DNA of 64,000 bases from Solen grandis (GCA_021229015.1 CM037792.1:44831880-44895879), one strand, 5' to 3'. Counted from the stretch's first letter, positions 1 to 11,308 are shown. The notes: a model not told the origin generated them from the sequence alone. Made by a program: numbers and translations.

Positions 1-1
1 A

Positions 2-4
<3 letters not shown>

Positions 5-61
<57 letters not shown>
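5..61. repeat. (AT)n microsatellite
   Basis: Uninterrupted TA dinucleotide run at the left edge of the window. Confidence 0.95.
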
Positions 62-64
<3 letters not shown>

Positions 65-2146
65 TTGGCTCTGAGCCTTCACCGCAACAAATATTTATTC
101 GAAATTACATTTTTCTATGCGTATGTATATATATAAAAATACACAAAATATATATAAACAAAGTACATGTATATCTGCTCAACAAAAATATACAAAAACG
201 AGAGCTAAATGCATATCATAAAATTCAACAACACGGTAAAAATAGAGATATACTGGATATATAAACAACATATTTTGCTCTATATATGCAAGTTACGTAC
301 TTGATTTATGGTACTTTGCTTGATCGTAAGACGAAAGTATTAAAGTGTCACAGGATTGAGGTACAACATGTAATTTATGCCAGCTTTGAAAAATTAGTTC
401 TATCAATGATATAAAATCCATGTCTCACAGTGTAAGTGATATACGTAGATCAACCGGAACTACTTTTTAATTATATCGGGTATGTACATGGGTTTGTAGC
501 AGTAGTAAGCATTAAATGAAAAAAAAAATGTGTTTGTTATGTTTTGTTTTCATTGCTACGCGGTCACGAAAAAAAAAATGAAATTTCATCACTTCTTGGT
601 GAGATATATTTCATATCCACTCAAGATAAATAAATATCCTCTATGTATTTTACTCCTAACTTCAATATCGATTCAAAATGACGTTTTGTATGATAATTAG
701 ACTGAACCGAACATCTATTTTAATGAGATGACCTAAATAACGAAATAACTCATTGTGAAAAATCTATAAAAATATAATGCCATATCAAATGTCTATGAAT
801 ACAACTGTATATAAAAACTACGTCTATCTAATGTTATGAATACACTTAAAATATAACAATTAGATTTAACAAAAAAGAGGGATTTCCTGGATGCATGTTT
901 ACAGGCATGTATAACAAATGAGCTAGGAGTAAGAGTATTTTAAAAACATAAGAACACAATTATGTAAAACATATACAATATGCAAAAATTATATAAAAAG
1001 TAACAATAAGCTGAACGGTATACATTTGATTGTATTTTTTTCTGTAATCGTCCAGGTAAAATATATATTAATATTGAAATGAATAAACATGTATTTAAAC
1101 TTTAGTTTATTTTCCATATATACTCGCATATTATATTTTACTCAAAATATATCTATGGAAATTAGCTTTAACAGTTTAAATATAACTATGCTTAAATACG
1201 CAGTGTAAAGCAGATCTGAATATAGTGTAGCTTTTAATTTGCGAGATGAAAATGTATACACAATCATATTTTATATATTCTGTATCTAATACTTAAACAA
1301 TGTAATTACTTATTTTTCACTAATACTTAGTTCAAAATACCTTTCCAGTGTTTACAGATGTATTCAAGTTGACTTACTGGCTATTGAAAAGCTACACAGG
1401 GATAACAGGTAGTCAATGGTTGATCTGGTTTGCACAAAATAATATTTTTTAAAAAAAAAAATTAATGTGATAGTGTTTAGGACCCAAAATATGGAAGGCC
1501 AGACTTAACCTTACTCTGCTAAAGACTGTAAACTTAAACTGTTCATTTCCAACAGCTGCATTTTATTATGCTAGTTAAAAAATAGTTCAATTTAACAAAC
1601 CTTATTGCATATAAAAATCTGAACATCTGCTAAAGACTGTAAACTTAAACTGTTCGTACAATCTAATCACTTCCATTCTGTTGCTCATGTTGTAACTCAC
1701 ACGTGTTCATAATTAATGCATACAAATAAGCATTGATTAATGAACCACTAAAAAGTATGACAACTAAACCACTAATGACAACCACAGACTATGTTTTAAC
1801 TACTAACAGGAACTATTTTACTGCGTATGAAGACGAAACCGGTATTGCTAAGTGGATTGTAGGTAAAAGATGAAGATATATTGGAAAAACCTATGGTACT
1901 TTTCGTATAAAAGTCATGTGGTTAAACCAATTTGTCACTCGTCATCATCCAAATATTTTCTTTTTATCAAATTAGCTCGGGCAAACATTTATAGCTTATC
2001 GTATAACAAATCCCATAAAAATTTATCCTAAAGCATAACAGTTCATGTCACATCGTATTTGATGATAACGTCGCTGTGGTTTTGGAGGTCATTCATTTTT
2101 GTGGTATGATTCCCATTAACAACACTATGTAACTCATTAAGTGTAC

Positions 2147-2263
2147 TCCAATATGTAAGTGATAAACTCCAATATGTAAGTGATGTCATTAAACTCCAAT
2201 ATGTGACGTCATTAAGATCCGATATGTATGTGACGTCATTAAACTTCAATATGTGACGTCATT
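2147..2263. repeat. Short minisatellite carrying perfect CRE palindromes
   Basis: About four imperfect units of roughly 23-27 bp built on CTCCAATATGTGACGTCATT. Three contain the full palindrome TGACGTCA (2204-2211, 2231-2238, 2254-2261) and one has TGATGTCA (2181-2188). TGACGTCA is the consensus site for CREB/ATF bZIP factors. Whether these sites are used is unknown. Confidence 0.75.
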
Positions 2264-2339
2264 AAACACCACTTCCTGAAGTCATTCATCTTTGGTAAAT
2301 TAAAGTCGTATTGATGATACTTGGTGATATTAATGTCAT

Positions 2340-2368
2340 CTAAGAATACTGTGGATTATATGCCGCAT
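2340..2368 (-). CDS. Terminal exon of receptor-like tail, ends in NPxY-type motif
   Basis: A 29-nt exon on the minus strand, preceded by a T-rich tract and CAG acceptor, ending in TAG. Spliced in phase 1 to the exon at 2875-3068 it reads DAAYNPQYS-stop. The YNPQY core fits the NPxY class of PTB-domain and endocytic-adaptor ligands, usual near the end of cytoplasmic receptor tails. Because the exon is so short, the call depends on the phase match with the upstream exon and the sensible peptide; transcript evidence would settle it. Confidence 0.6.
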
Positions 2369-2679
2369 CTGAAAAAATAAAAACCACACACATGTCGAAA
2401 CATTAATGCACAAACAAAATAAGTATCTTACTGGGATACTTCTAGCTTTTGAAGCTATTCTTGGTTCTCAAGGTGAAGTGTTACATAATCTGGGGTCTCA
2501 TGCTGGCCAGACCATGCCATTTTATTAGCTGAATAGAATGTTATGTGTTTCGTGTTGTCATAATATATTTCACGAACCGTAGACATGTTACCTTTTTAAT
2601 AATCTATTCATATTTCAATTCACTTATTTTACGTCAATTGGGAAACAAGTTCTTTCTACAACTTATGGATACGTATACC

Positions 2680-2815
2680 TCTCAACGTTTCCTGGACTGG
2701 ACAAGTACTGGATGATTGGGAAGTCATGAAAAATTCTTGCCTACAGTTAGGTTTGAACTTTCAACCTATGGGTCCGCAGTTATATTTGCAGTTACTGGAC
2801 CATGACGCTTCTTGT
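2680..2815 (-). repeat. tRNA-related SINE fragment, family 3
   Basis: Reverse-oriented tRNA-like body sharing the phrase GGACAAGTACTGG...AAGTCATGAAAAATTCTTGCC with copies near 9925-10030 and 44470-44560, and in forward orientation near 48530-48640. Copies are diverged and no target-site duplication is obvious. Confidence 0.5.
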
Positions 2816-2874
2816 GACGTCCTACATGTATATTCAGTTTCATAATGATGGTAAAATAAAATATCAAAATTTAC

Positions 2875-3068
2875 CTTTTTGGAGCGTATAATACACGTGC
2901 GGATTTTGGCCTATTGCGTCTGTGCTAGTGTAGCCCTGATTGGTCATTCCATCTGTAGTTTTGGTACCCGGATCCAGGTAACCGTTATATTCCGGGGCTC
3001 CAGCTTGACCCTCCTCCGGTCGTGTAGGCAGTGTGGGACGCCGAGAAATCGGGTGTGATGCAACAGTC
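2875..3068 (-). CDS. Penultimate exon of an unidentified tyrosine-rich, receptor-like protein
   Basis: A 194-nt minus-strand exon: acceptor TATAG, donor AAG/GTAAAT, phase 2 in and phase 1 out, 64 whole codons. The peptide is hydrophilic and rich in P, G, T and Y. It contains EYNGYLDPGT, NQGYTSTD and HVYYTLQK, which resemble phosphotyrosine sites of a cytoplasmic receptor tail, and no membrane segment lies within it. Codons and splice sites look intact. Upstream exons would lie to the right, where the assembly gap begins 72 bp away; none is seen between the gap and 7.2 kb. I do not recognise the family; scavenger-receptor or EGF-repeat receptor tails are possible. Confidence 0.65.
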
Positions 3069-3140
3069 CTATACATATGTACATTGAAGTATGTTATCAG
3101 AAATTACCAGAAGTTTAATGACATTTTAATGGAGCTAAGT

Positions 3141-3240
3141 NNNNNNNNNNNNNNNNNNNNNNNNNNNNNNNNNNNNNNNNNNNNNNNNNNNNNNNNNNNN
3201 NNNNNNNNNNNNNNNNNNNNNNNNNNNNNNNNNNNNNNNN
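3141..3240. other. Assembly gap (100 N)
   Basis: Exactly 100 N, the usual placeholder for a gap of unknown size. Both flanking partial genes would have their missing 5' exons here. Confidence 1.
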
Positions 3241-4161
3241 GCTTGATTAAATTTCTGTAAGCAGTTACTCTAATATGCAGAGCTTGAAATGAAAATAGAA
3301 CAATGGGGATTGCTGGGTAATTTGTCTTTCTCGCATGGATAATGCTTTTAGTTTGCAGGAAATGGCAAACTTCTTGGAAGATGTTTAAAAAAAAGAAAAT
3401 CTTTTTACTTACTTGTTCAAAGATGAGAAAGTATTTCTTGGCTAAATAAAGTACACAAATGAAGTAAACCTTTAAAAAAAAAAACTTGAAAAAAGTATGT
3501 GGTACCAAAAGATACATTTGATATCCGTAATTATTATCAGATGTAAAGAGTTCATATTGGAAGAGGGTTGGGGTTAAATTTATTTTTATAAAATTGATTT
3601 TTTTTTTTAAATCCCACTCTTATTGTCAGTGTAGGTTTGAGAAAGCAAAAACAAAATGTAGCCAAAAGATATGAGAGATATGAAAGAAAAAAAAATTGAA
3701 GGAGATTTAAAATTCCCTTGCAATTCAAATTTTAAATCCCTTTAAGCATTATCAGAGTATGAGAAAGAAATAGATAATTTGCAAACAAAAAATGAAGCAG
3801 GGATCCAGTAAATCTGATAGATAAGGCTGGCCTGTCTGTCACTGTCAGAGTTAAGTCTCCCATGTTTTGAGAGTATCTGAATAGCTTTGAGGATACGAAG
3901 GTTGAGAATACGAGAAATACTGGGGATACATTAATTGGATTGGAATGTGCGGAGCATGTCAGTAGTGGTCTCTCGTAGAGAGCACGGCAGGGTGTTAAGC
4001 GAAGGATGTGTAGTGAGGGAAAAGGAAGGGGTCATAAGGGTCAGCCTGTGGATACATTTGTTATTAAAATGGGGGTTTCGGGGATGGATGGCAAAACCAG
4101 ACTTTTTTTTTTTTTTTTTTTTTTTGTCAGGCATGTGATGTAATAAATGAAGAAGTCAATA

Positions 4162-4381
4162 TTAACCCTTTCCCTCATTTTGACGCACTCAATAGGTACC
4201 ACATAAAGCCTGATCTGCAGAAAACCACAGTTAAACCTTACCAAATTTAATTACAAAATCCTCATTTCCAGACCACTGAGGAGCAGCGAACAGCATAAAA
4301 CCTGATCAGCCTGCGAGTTACCTGGTTTTATGATGTTCGCATTGGTCTTTTCATGGTTTCCTCTATGAGGGAAAGGGTTAA
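4162..4381. mobile_element. piggyBac-type MITE, copy 1
   Basis: About 212 bp bounded by TTAA on both sides. Left end CCCTTTCCCTCAT and right end ATGAGGGAAAGGG are inverted repeats. TTAA target sites with CCC termini are characteristic of piggyBac elements. No coding capacity. A second copy lies inverted at 38282-38511 with near-identical internal sequence. Confidence 0.8.
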
Positions 4382-5072
4382 AGAAGCTTAAATTATATCT
4401 AAGATTCTTTATCTATTAATAGCTTTGTGTCATAAGTAACATGAAGCAGTTAACATTGTCAGTTATGAAGAAACTAAGCTAACATTGTCAATTATGAAAC
4501 ATTGAATTGTTCAGTTTATATACTTTTGATGGCCCTGAGCGACATGGTATTACGTTGGGCTTCATATGCCGAAATGCTTTATAGTTACTGGCTACTTCAG
4601 TTAGTAATGAATGACAAAGAATATCGGTGAGAAGATTGATTTCATTATAACAATGATAGGCAGGCAGAAATTGAATCTTACTGTACAGTCCTGCGGGGGT
4701 CGGAGCGGTCATAATAGACTGACCGGAGGCTGGACAAATTGGTTATTGTTGGTGTTGACCAGTTATTTAGCGTGCTGGTCAGTAAACACAAGGTGTCAAT
4801 GGAAATTCTTAAGATGCATTTTGTACACTGGTATTCATATTGTTTGCTAAAATTTAATTTCTTTTGCAATACCTTCCCAGTGTGCAGAGTTTGTGATCAT
4901 TTATCAAAAGATTGCCATTTTGTAAACAGAATTTTGCTGTTCAATTTAAGCTTCGTTATTTGTTTAATTATTGTACACCGGTCACTTTCAAACTACAAAA
5001 TGCACCCTAACTTTGACTCAGATAAATGTATATGTCAAATCGACAGATTTGTACATTGTTGACTTTAAATAT

Positions 5073-5217
5073 TATCTGTCCCCAATGGTCAAGTGGTTAG
5101 AGCATCTGCCTCGGGAACAGGAGGTCATGGGTTCAGCACTGTATCTGTCTAAAGTGGACATTGTCTCTAAATGACTGAATTACTGTTGGTGGGACGTTAA
5201 ACCCATCAAACAAACAA
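5073..5217 (+). mobile_element. tRNA-derived SINE, family 1
   Basis: Head with a tRNA A-box-like AATGGTCAAGTGGTTAGAGC and B-box-like GGTCATGGGTTCAGCAC. It ends in a tail with GGTGGGACGTTAAACCC and A-rich sequence. The same tail recurs at 27446-27494, and in reverse near 23010-23075. Such CGTTAAACC tails are common in mollusc SINEs. Confidence 0.75.
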
Positions 5218-5649
5218 TGTTAACAGCCTTTTTCTGAAACATGGCCATAGCAGGGAAAAAACAAACAAACACCAGTCCCAAATACTTTTCCAAATATGTA
5301 TCCATGACGAATGCACAACAAACTTTCTGTCAGATAAGGTTTTCCGAAAGAGCGTAAAACCAAGGTTCTAGTGTTACAAAATCCTGGCAAAACACATGTT
5401 ATTCAAAGTATTGAAAACCATCAGTCCTAAGAACTATACATTATCAGAAATTATCCCGGGTTTTGAAGTGTTTATGAAACATCCATACATTATCACACAT
5501 CGTAAGTCTTCTTGAAGCATCCTGACGGAGGTGATTGTTGTCAGCATAATGTCTGACAATCCCACGTAATGTGTCTCTGTCAGGCACACATCTCTGGAGG
5601 GATGATGTGGTTGCCATTCTGGGAACTTGCAAACTGGTGCATGGATAAA

Positions 5650-6790
5650 TAAGGACTTGTGGAAACTGGGACATGGGTTAATGAGGACTTGTGGAAACTG
5701 GGACATGGGTTAATGGAGACTTGTGGAAACTGGGACATGGGTTAATGGAGACTTGTGGAAACTGGGACATGGGTTAATGGAGACTTGTGGAAACTGGGAC
5801 ATGGGTTAATGGAGACTTGTGGAAACTGGGACATGGGTTAATGGAGACTTGTGGAAACTGGGACATGGGTTAATGGAGACTTGTGGAAACTGGGACATGG
5901 GTTAATGGGACTTGTGGAAACTGGGACATGGTTAATGGCTTGTGGAAACTGGACATGGGTTAATGGGACTTGTGGAAACTGACATGGGTTAATGAGACTT
6001 GTGGAAACTGGGACATGGGTTAATAGAGACTTGTGGAAACTGGGACATGGGTTAATGAGACTTGTGGAAACTGGGACATGGGTTAATGGAGACTTGTGGA
6101 AACTGGGACATGGGTTAATGGAGACTTGTGGAAACTTGGACATGGGTTAATGGAGACTTGTGGAAACTGGGACATGGGTTAATGGGGACTTGTGGAAACT
6201 GGGACATGGGTTAATGGAGACTTGTGGAAACTGGACATGGGTTAATGGAGACTTGTGGAAACTGGGACATGGGTTAATGGAGACTTGTGGAAACTGGGAC
6301 ATGGGTTAATGGAGACTTGTGGAAACTGGGACATGGGTTAATGGAGACTTGTGGAAACTGGGACATGGGTTAATGGAGACTTGTGGAAACTGGGACATGG
6401 GTTAATGTAGACTTGTGGAAACTAGGACATGGGTTAATGGAGACTTGTGGAAACTGGGACATGGGTTAATGGAGACTTGTGGAAACTGGGACATGGGTTA
6501 ATGGAGACTTGTGGAAACTGGGACATGGGTTAATGGAGACTTGTGGAAACTGGGACATGGGTTAATGGAGACTTGTGGAAACTGGGACATGGGTTAATGG
6601 GGACTTGTGGAAACTGGGACATGGGTTAATGGAGACTTGTGGAAACTGGGACATGGGTTAATTAATAGGGACTTGTAGAAACTGGGACATGGGTTAATGG
6701 GGATCTAATGGAAACTGGGGGATGGGTTAATGGGGTCTTGGGAAGACTGGGACATGAGTGAATGGTGCTTGTAGAAACTGTCAAACCACA
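5650..6790 (+). repeat. 32-bp minisatellite, about 35 copies
   Basis: Tandem units reading ATGGGTTAATGGAGACTTGT followed by GGAAACTGGGAC. Most are near-identical; a few carry one- to four-base deletions, and the right edge is degenerate. The unit is not a multiple of three, so the open frames across it are not genes. It lies upstream of the Pbx homeobox exon, probably in an intron. Confidence 0.95.
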
Positions 6791-7288
6791 CACATACACA
6801 CAAAGCATAAAATAGAAAAAAAATTTTTCTGGGCCCTAATGAAACTGGGCTGTTTTAAGTCCCTATTTCCCTCATTTTCCTTACTTTTTTCCTTCTAAAC
6901 TCTGGGACAACTCTCCCCATCTTCCTTAATGCATGAGCAATTTTTTCACTGCTTTTCTTCATGAAATAAAAAGAAACTCAACAGTACAAACCCAGAATAA
7001 GCTGAAATTAAACTAATCTGGTTATCTGTTTGCTCAAGGGCTGACCATGAAGCTATTCTATAGCATAAAGATATTAGGGGAACTGGAACAGCTTCTTGAT
7101 CAGCCCTTGAATTGTCATCCAGAAACATAGATGTTAATTTTTCTATATCTCGATGGTAATTCAGATTAGAATATCATACATGTCTTCCTTGGCAAGTTCA
7201 TGCATATTCATGAAGTAAAGGTTATTAATTCTATCCATGCTCCTCCCCCTCATTACAAGGGCTGTAACTCTTGTTCAATATTTTACAG

Positions 7289-7427
7289 GTGTCAAACTGG
7301 TTCGGCAATAAGCGAATCCGTTACAAGAAGAATATAGGCAAGGCTCAAGAGGAAGCCAATTTGTATGCGGCAAAAACCGCCGCTGCGGCTGCTCAACACG
7401 GTCAGCATACTTCCGACACAGGACAAG
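7289..7427 (+). CDS. Pbx/extradenticle homeobox gene, exon with homeodomain helix 3
   Basis: A 139-nt exon after TTTTACAG, ending CAAG/GTTTGA; phase 0 in, phase 1 out. It encodes [18 protein letters not shown], the recognition helix and C-terminal extension of a PBC-class TALE homeodomain. An alanine-rich stretch follows ([15 protein letters not shown]). PBC proteins bind DNA with Hox and Meis/Hth partners in the nucleus. An intron just before VSN agrees with a split homeobox. The match is close enough to be confident of the family; exons for the PBC-A/B domains and helices 1-2 are outside the window or in the gap. Confidence 0.93.
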
Positions 7428-7905
7428 GTTTGACTTGTTTACCTCCCCTTGATCGTAATCATCATGTCTTATAACAAGGGGTTTTAAGTTCAGTCAGTGA
7501 AGGCATTGGTCCCCTTCAGTGTTAGGTCTGTTCTTTTATTGTGAAGGTTAAATAACATCTAAAAAAATAAATAGTAAAATTAATCAAATGATGGGATTTG
7601 AGTTTGTTTTTTTGTTTTCAAAATAAAGTAGAAGTATTGATAATGGGTTTTCACATGGTAACTAGACTTAAAATATATAGCAAGATGTGCCCGTCATAGC
7701 AAAGCAATGTATTACATGTAAGGGGGTGATTTTCTGAAATTTGTGGCAATGATCTTTTCTTTTTTTTAATGGGAGAGGGTGGGGGATTTTCCAGGACATT
7801 ATATGCCTGAAGTAAACATACAAATTGATATAGAAGTTAAATTTGACATGATGGTTATGTTGGGTAGGTCAGTGTTATCAGATCTGCTGCTTGTTAAAAA
7901 GTCTT

Positions 7906-7980
7906 TGATTGGTCAATGTAATCAGCAATTTGATTGGTCAATGTAATCAGCAATTTGATTGGTTAATGTATAAAAGATTT
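7906..7980 (+). repeat. 25-bp tandem repeat with CCAAT-box motifs
   Basis: Three units of TGATTGGTCAATGTAATCAG plus CAATT in the intron after the homeobox exon. Each contains ATTGG (inverted CCAAT). Too short to say more. Confidence 0.7.
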
Positions 7981-8409
7981 TGACTGATATTGATAAAGTA
8001 AGAAATAATTAAATAATTGGGAAAATATACATTATTTTTAAAAAAAAAAAAAAAAAAAACAGATGAACTGATGTATAAATTAATATGAATAGCTGCTAAT
8101 TTATCTGCAAAACATAAGCAAAGAAAAAAGTATTTTATTTAAAAGCACAGATCTGAGAGTTACTGACTTCATCAGGCAAGCATGTTAACCTTTTCCTTTT
8201 CTATTTCTATATTTTACTATTTTGCAATAACCAGGATGTATTTGTTAAGTTACTTTATTACTAGACTTAATGAAATTCTTCATAATGATAAATGCATGCT
8301 AAAATGTTTATTAAGAATTTGAAGATTTAGTTCAGTGCTAATTATTATTTGTTTGTTTTTGAAATTTAAAAAAAAAATGAAGAAAAAAATGTTAATATTC
8401 GTAAAGTGT

Positions 8410-9496
8410 AAGCCCAACATGCTCAGCTTGAGCTATTAGGCTCACCCTTTGTCCATCATGAGACTTCCATAATCTTCTTTAAAAGACATCGCCTCTGAAA
8501 CTGCTTGGTAGAAATTGATGAAACCTGGCATGAATGATCCTTTGGTGGTCTTTCACAAAAGTTAGTAAAATAAACTGAATTTATGCAGAACTCTGGTTGC
8601 CATGGCAACCAACAGGATTTTTAAAAAAAAATTCTCCTTTGAAACCCATAGTCAGAATTTAATTTCATTTTGCACAAATATTCACCTCATGACTGTCTAC
8701 CTTAATGGCTAAAATACCATGATTGCTAAAATTATTCTGATCCGTAAAAAGAACATGGCTGCCAGGGGCACGGATAATTTGCCTTTATATACCGTAATCG
8801 TTTGAATATAAGCCGCGGTTTCATGCTTAATTTCATCAATCTAAACTGTGCATGCGGCTTATATATGGTATTACAACATAGTTTACTTTTTCCCGAACAT
8901 AAACCTACCGAGAATCGGTCTTTTGTTTACAAGCGCCGCCATTTTGTGTACTATTCTGCGGATTCGTAGTGATTCAAGGTTACGGCGCATCACATAAAAT
9001 AAGGGACAGTTTCAATGAAATAAAATACTTTTATAATTAAACGTTTTATATACTACATCACTATAAAATAACTGCCCTTTTCAGGGCAAACAAATATATC
9101 CGTTAAGATATATTTTCACAATTGTCATACAAATAAATCTGTTAGGATATATTTTTACAATCGGGGTACGGGTTAAGACAACTGTAAATTACGCAGCGTG
9201 TAAAAATAATAGGTTACCAAAATGGCCGATCCTGACGATTTGTCTGCGGCTTATATACAGTATTAGGCGTTTTTTAGCTGATTTGGGGACAAAATTTGGG
9301 ATGCGGCTTATCTACGAATGCGGCTTATATTCAAACGATGACGGTAGTGAAAATGTAAGACTTCTGCTCCAAAACTACTGCCAGATTTTAATTTTTTTTT
9401 GGCTTTTGGCACAGATGTTCTATGGCTACCAAGATTGCTCCTTTAGAACAGTGGTTCTCAGGTGAGCGATATAGGGCCATCATGGCCCTCTTGTTC
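8410..9496 (+). mobile_element. Pearl/Helentron-like non-autonomous element, split by a MITE
   Basis: Left end has the GAGCTATTAGGCTCACC hairpin-like start. Right end is CAGGTGAGCGATATAGGGCC plus ATCATGGCCCTCTTGTT, shared with the elements at 11974-13376 and 60178-61232. A separate MITE occupies 8790-9346, so the older element was interrupted. Confidence 0.6.
8790..9346. mobile_element. TA-flanked MITE with about 26-bp terminal inverted repeats
   Basis: Left terminus CCGTAATCGTTTGAATATAA and right terminus TTATATTCAAACGATGACGG are inverted repeats with one mismatch, each flanked by TA. TA target sites suggest Tc1/mariner-type mobilisation. GCGGCTTATAT motifs recur inside. No transposase frame. 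Confidence 0.75.
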
Positions 9497-9653
9497 TTAA
9501 AATATGTGAGAGTCTTGAACTGCCTTTGGTGTATATTCCTTACAATTGGTGTATATGCATTAAGACATGCATTTGTACATGAATATTCATGAAATACATG
9601 GTTAAAACTGACTTAATTACTGACTCTGCAGCTTTATTTTCTGTCGCACACAG

Positions 9654-9838
9654 AGTTTGGTGACGGAGATTCCGACGACTCATCTACCGTCGGGTTCAAG
9701 AGCAGCTCCTTCATGCCGCCAGGTGCTGCTGGCTACAACATGTCCTCAAGTGGCGGCCTGTCGGGACAGGGACAAGGGGGTGGCGGGATGTACATGGGCA
9801 TGAATGGTGACAACTATACCAGCGGTGGCGATACCTCG
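9654..9838 (+). CDS. Pbx gene, exon for serine/glycine-rich C-terminal region
   Basis: A 185-nt exon after CGCACACAG, joining in phase (G/AG) with the homeobox exon. It encodes 61 codons: an acidic FGDGDSDDSS start, a phenylalanine-containing SSSFMPPGAAGYNMSSSGG segment, a Q/G-rich run and MYMGMNGDNYTSGGDTS. The NMSSSGG and MNGDNY pieces line up with the C-terminal region of vertebrate PBX proteins. The donor TCG/GTATGA is phase 0. If unspliced, translation stops after one more residue (GTA TGA), giving an end DTSV. Confidence 0.85.
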
Positions 9839-9924
9839 GTATGATACCACTGCTTTTCCTCCTTTCTAAGTCTTGTTTCAACTTGTTTATTTTACAATGA
9901 TAGGAAGACAATTTCTTATTCTAA

Positions 9925-10030
9925 TCCTCCTGGACGGTTTTTGGGCTGGACCAGTACTTTGCACCTTTGAAAGTTATGAAGAATTATTGCCTAAACAGAA
10001 TTTGAACCCACAACCTTCGGATCCGTAGTC
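9925..10030 (-). repeat. tRNA-related SINE fragment, family 3
   Basis: Carries GGACCAGTACTTTG...GAAGAATTATTGCC and a B-box-like inverted segment (TTTGAACCCACAACC). Same family as 2680-2815 and 44470-44560. Confidence 0.5.
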
Positions 10031-10339
10031 CTGTCTTTTTGTTGTTATATTCATTATACAGTTTTAAACAATCACATTGCAATATCTAAACATCTTCAAG
10101 TTGCCAAGTTTTATTCTATCACTTTGCCGTGGCATCCAATTGCTCCTTGTTTGGGCACTCTGCTACTGTCCTTAGAGATCCAGTTGCTTCACTTAAAATG
10201 AATTTATTTGCAACTTCATGGCAATCATTTCCCATCTGAAAACATCCCAAGACATAGACCCTTGAGGCCTCTGAATGCTATTGCTACAGCTTAGAATACC
10301 CAATTGTCATTTACAAGGCATGCAATTGGCAAACATGTC

Positions 10340-10670
10340 ATTTCACAATGCATACAATTTTAAGCCCTAAGGTATATAATTTTACTCTCCAGATGCATAC
10401 AATTGTTATTCTCAAGGCATTAAATTGCTATCCAAAGGTTATGCTAATTGACATCCTCATGGCATGCAATTGCTATCCCAAAGTTAAACAGTTGTCATCC
10501 CCAAGGCATACAATTGCTATCCCAAAGTTAAACAATTGTCATCCCCAAGGCATACAATAGCTATCCCAAAGTTAAACAATTGTCATCCCCAAGGCATACA
10601 ATTGCTATCCCAAAGTTAAACAATTGTCATCCCCAAGGCATACAATTGCTATCCCAAAGGTATACAGTTT
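10340..10670 (+). repeat. 44-bp minisatellite in Pbx intron
   Basis: Best-preserved units lie from about 10490 to 10660 and read CAATTGCTATCCCAAAGTTA then AACAATTGTCATCCCCAAGG and CATA. Left-hand units are degenerate. Open frames across it are repeat artefacts. Confidence 0.85.
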
Positions 10671-11108
10671 ACATCCAGTGGTTTACAAATGTTTTTTAAG
10701 AGACTTTGAGATGTTATCCATAAACATTCAGTTGCTATTTGATATCATTCTCACAGAATTGACAAAATATAACAGAAGCTATCTCTGGTAGTGAAATATC
10801 ACACTGTTCCCTAAGTAATGATTCAATAAATTCATTGAATTGTCAAATAAATAATGCAATAGAGGGAATTAGATTCCCAAATGATGTATTTATTCAAATG
10901 AATAAAACATATGAGGATTGTTCAAAATAAATATGCAAATGAGGAAATAAAGAAGTGACACATTGTAATTACAAGTATGATAACGAGGCAGGGGCATATT
11001 AAATAACAATACACCATACTTTCCTGTTTTATTTATGACTGTATTCATTTTTATTAGACTGTATCTTGCATGTTGCATTTGGCTGGGTGTTTGATGTCAT
11101 TAGATGAT

Positions 11109-11308
11109 TTAAAGTAATCCATCCATCATAAACTTGTGATCTTGGTCCATCAAGTGATCAAGGGAATTTTATAGTAAAAGTAAGCCTTTATAGACTTTGA
11201 TCAAAAGTGCATATAACTCCAGGTCAACATCTGCACTAAAGTCCGTTAAACTATTTAAAGCATTTGAAGGACCATGATCCTAATTTAATGATGGATAGAT
11301 TACCTTAA
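11109..11308 (+). mobile_element. TTAA-ended MITE, family 2, copy A
   Basis: About 200 bp. Ends TTAAAGTAATCCATCCATCA and ATGATGGATAGATTACCTTA are inverted repeats. Interior shares CATTTGAAGGACCATGATC with the inverted copy at 20125-20327. No coding capacity. Confidence 0.75.

Larger units (their letters stand above)
1..2339. other. AT-rich flank without recognisable gene
   Basis: No coding exon seen on either strand. The stretch opens with an (AT)n run at 5-61. It has a 29-30 bp direct repeat at 1515-1544 and 1626-1655, and a CRE-containing minisatellite near 2147-2263. As it lies downstream of the minus-strand stop at 2340, part of it is probably 3' UTR of that gene. A minus-strand AATAAA at 1106-1111 is one candidate poly(A) signal, but nothing fixes it. 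Confidence 0.6.
3241..7288. other. Non-coding stretch before the Pbx homeobox exon
   Basis: No exon of either neighbouring gene is seen. It contains poly(A/T) tracts, a TTAA-flanked MITE (4162-4381), a SINE (5073-5217) and the large 32-bp minisatellite. In particular, the first part of the Pbx homeodomain (helices 1 and 2) is not encoded here. Confidence 0.6.

Noticed and set aside
3104..3517. 137-residue minus-strand frame across the first gap
   Set aside because: Spans the N run and has AT-driven hydrophobic composition with no family motif.
5073..5150. tRNA gene
   Set aside because: A- and B-box motifs are present but a cloverleaf is not, and a SINE tail follows. The tRNA-like stretches at 15698, 26005, 30120, 34505, 35140, 41690 and 42965 were treated the same way.
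5838..6143. 101-residue minus-strand frame in the 32-bp array
   Set aside because: Minisatellite artefact; unit indels alone keep it open.
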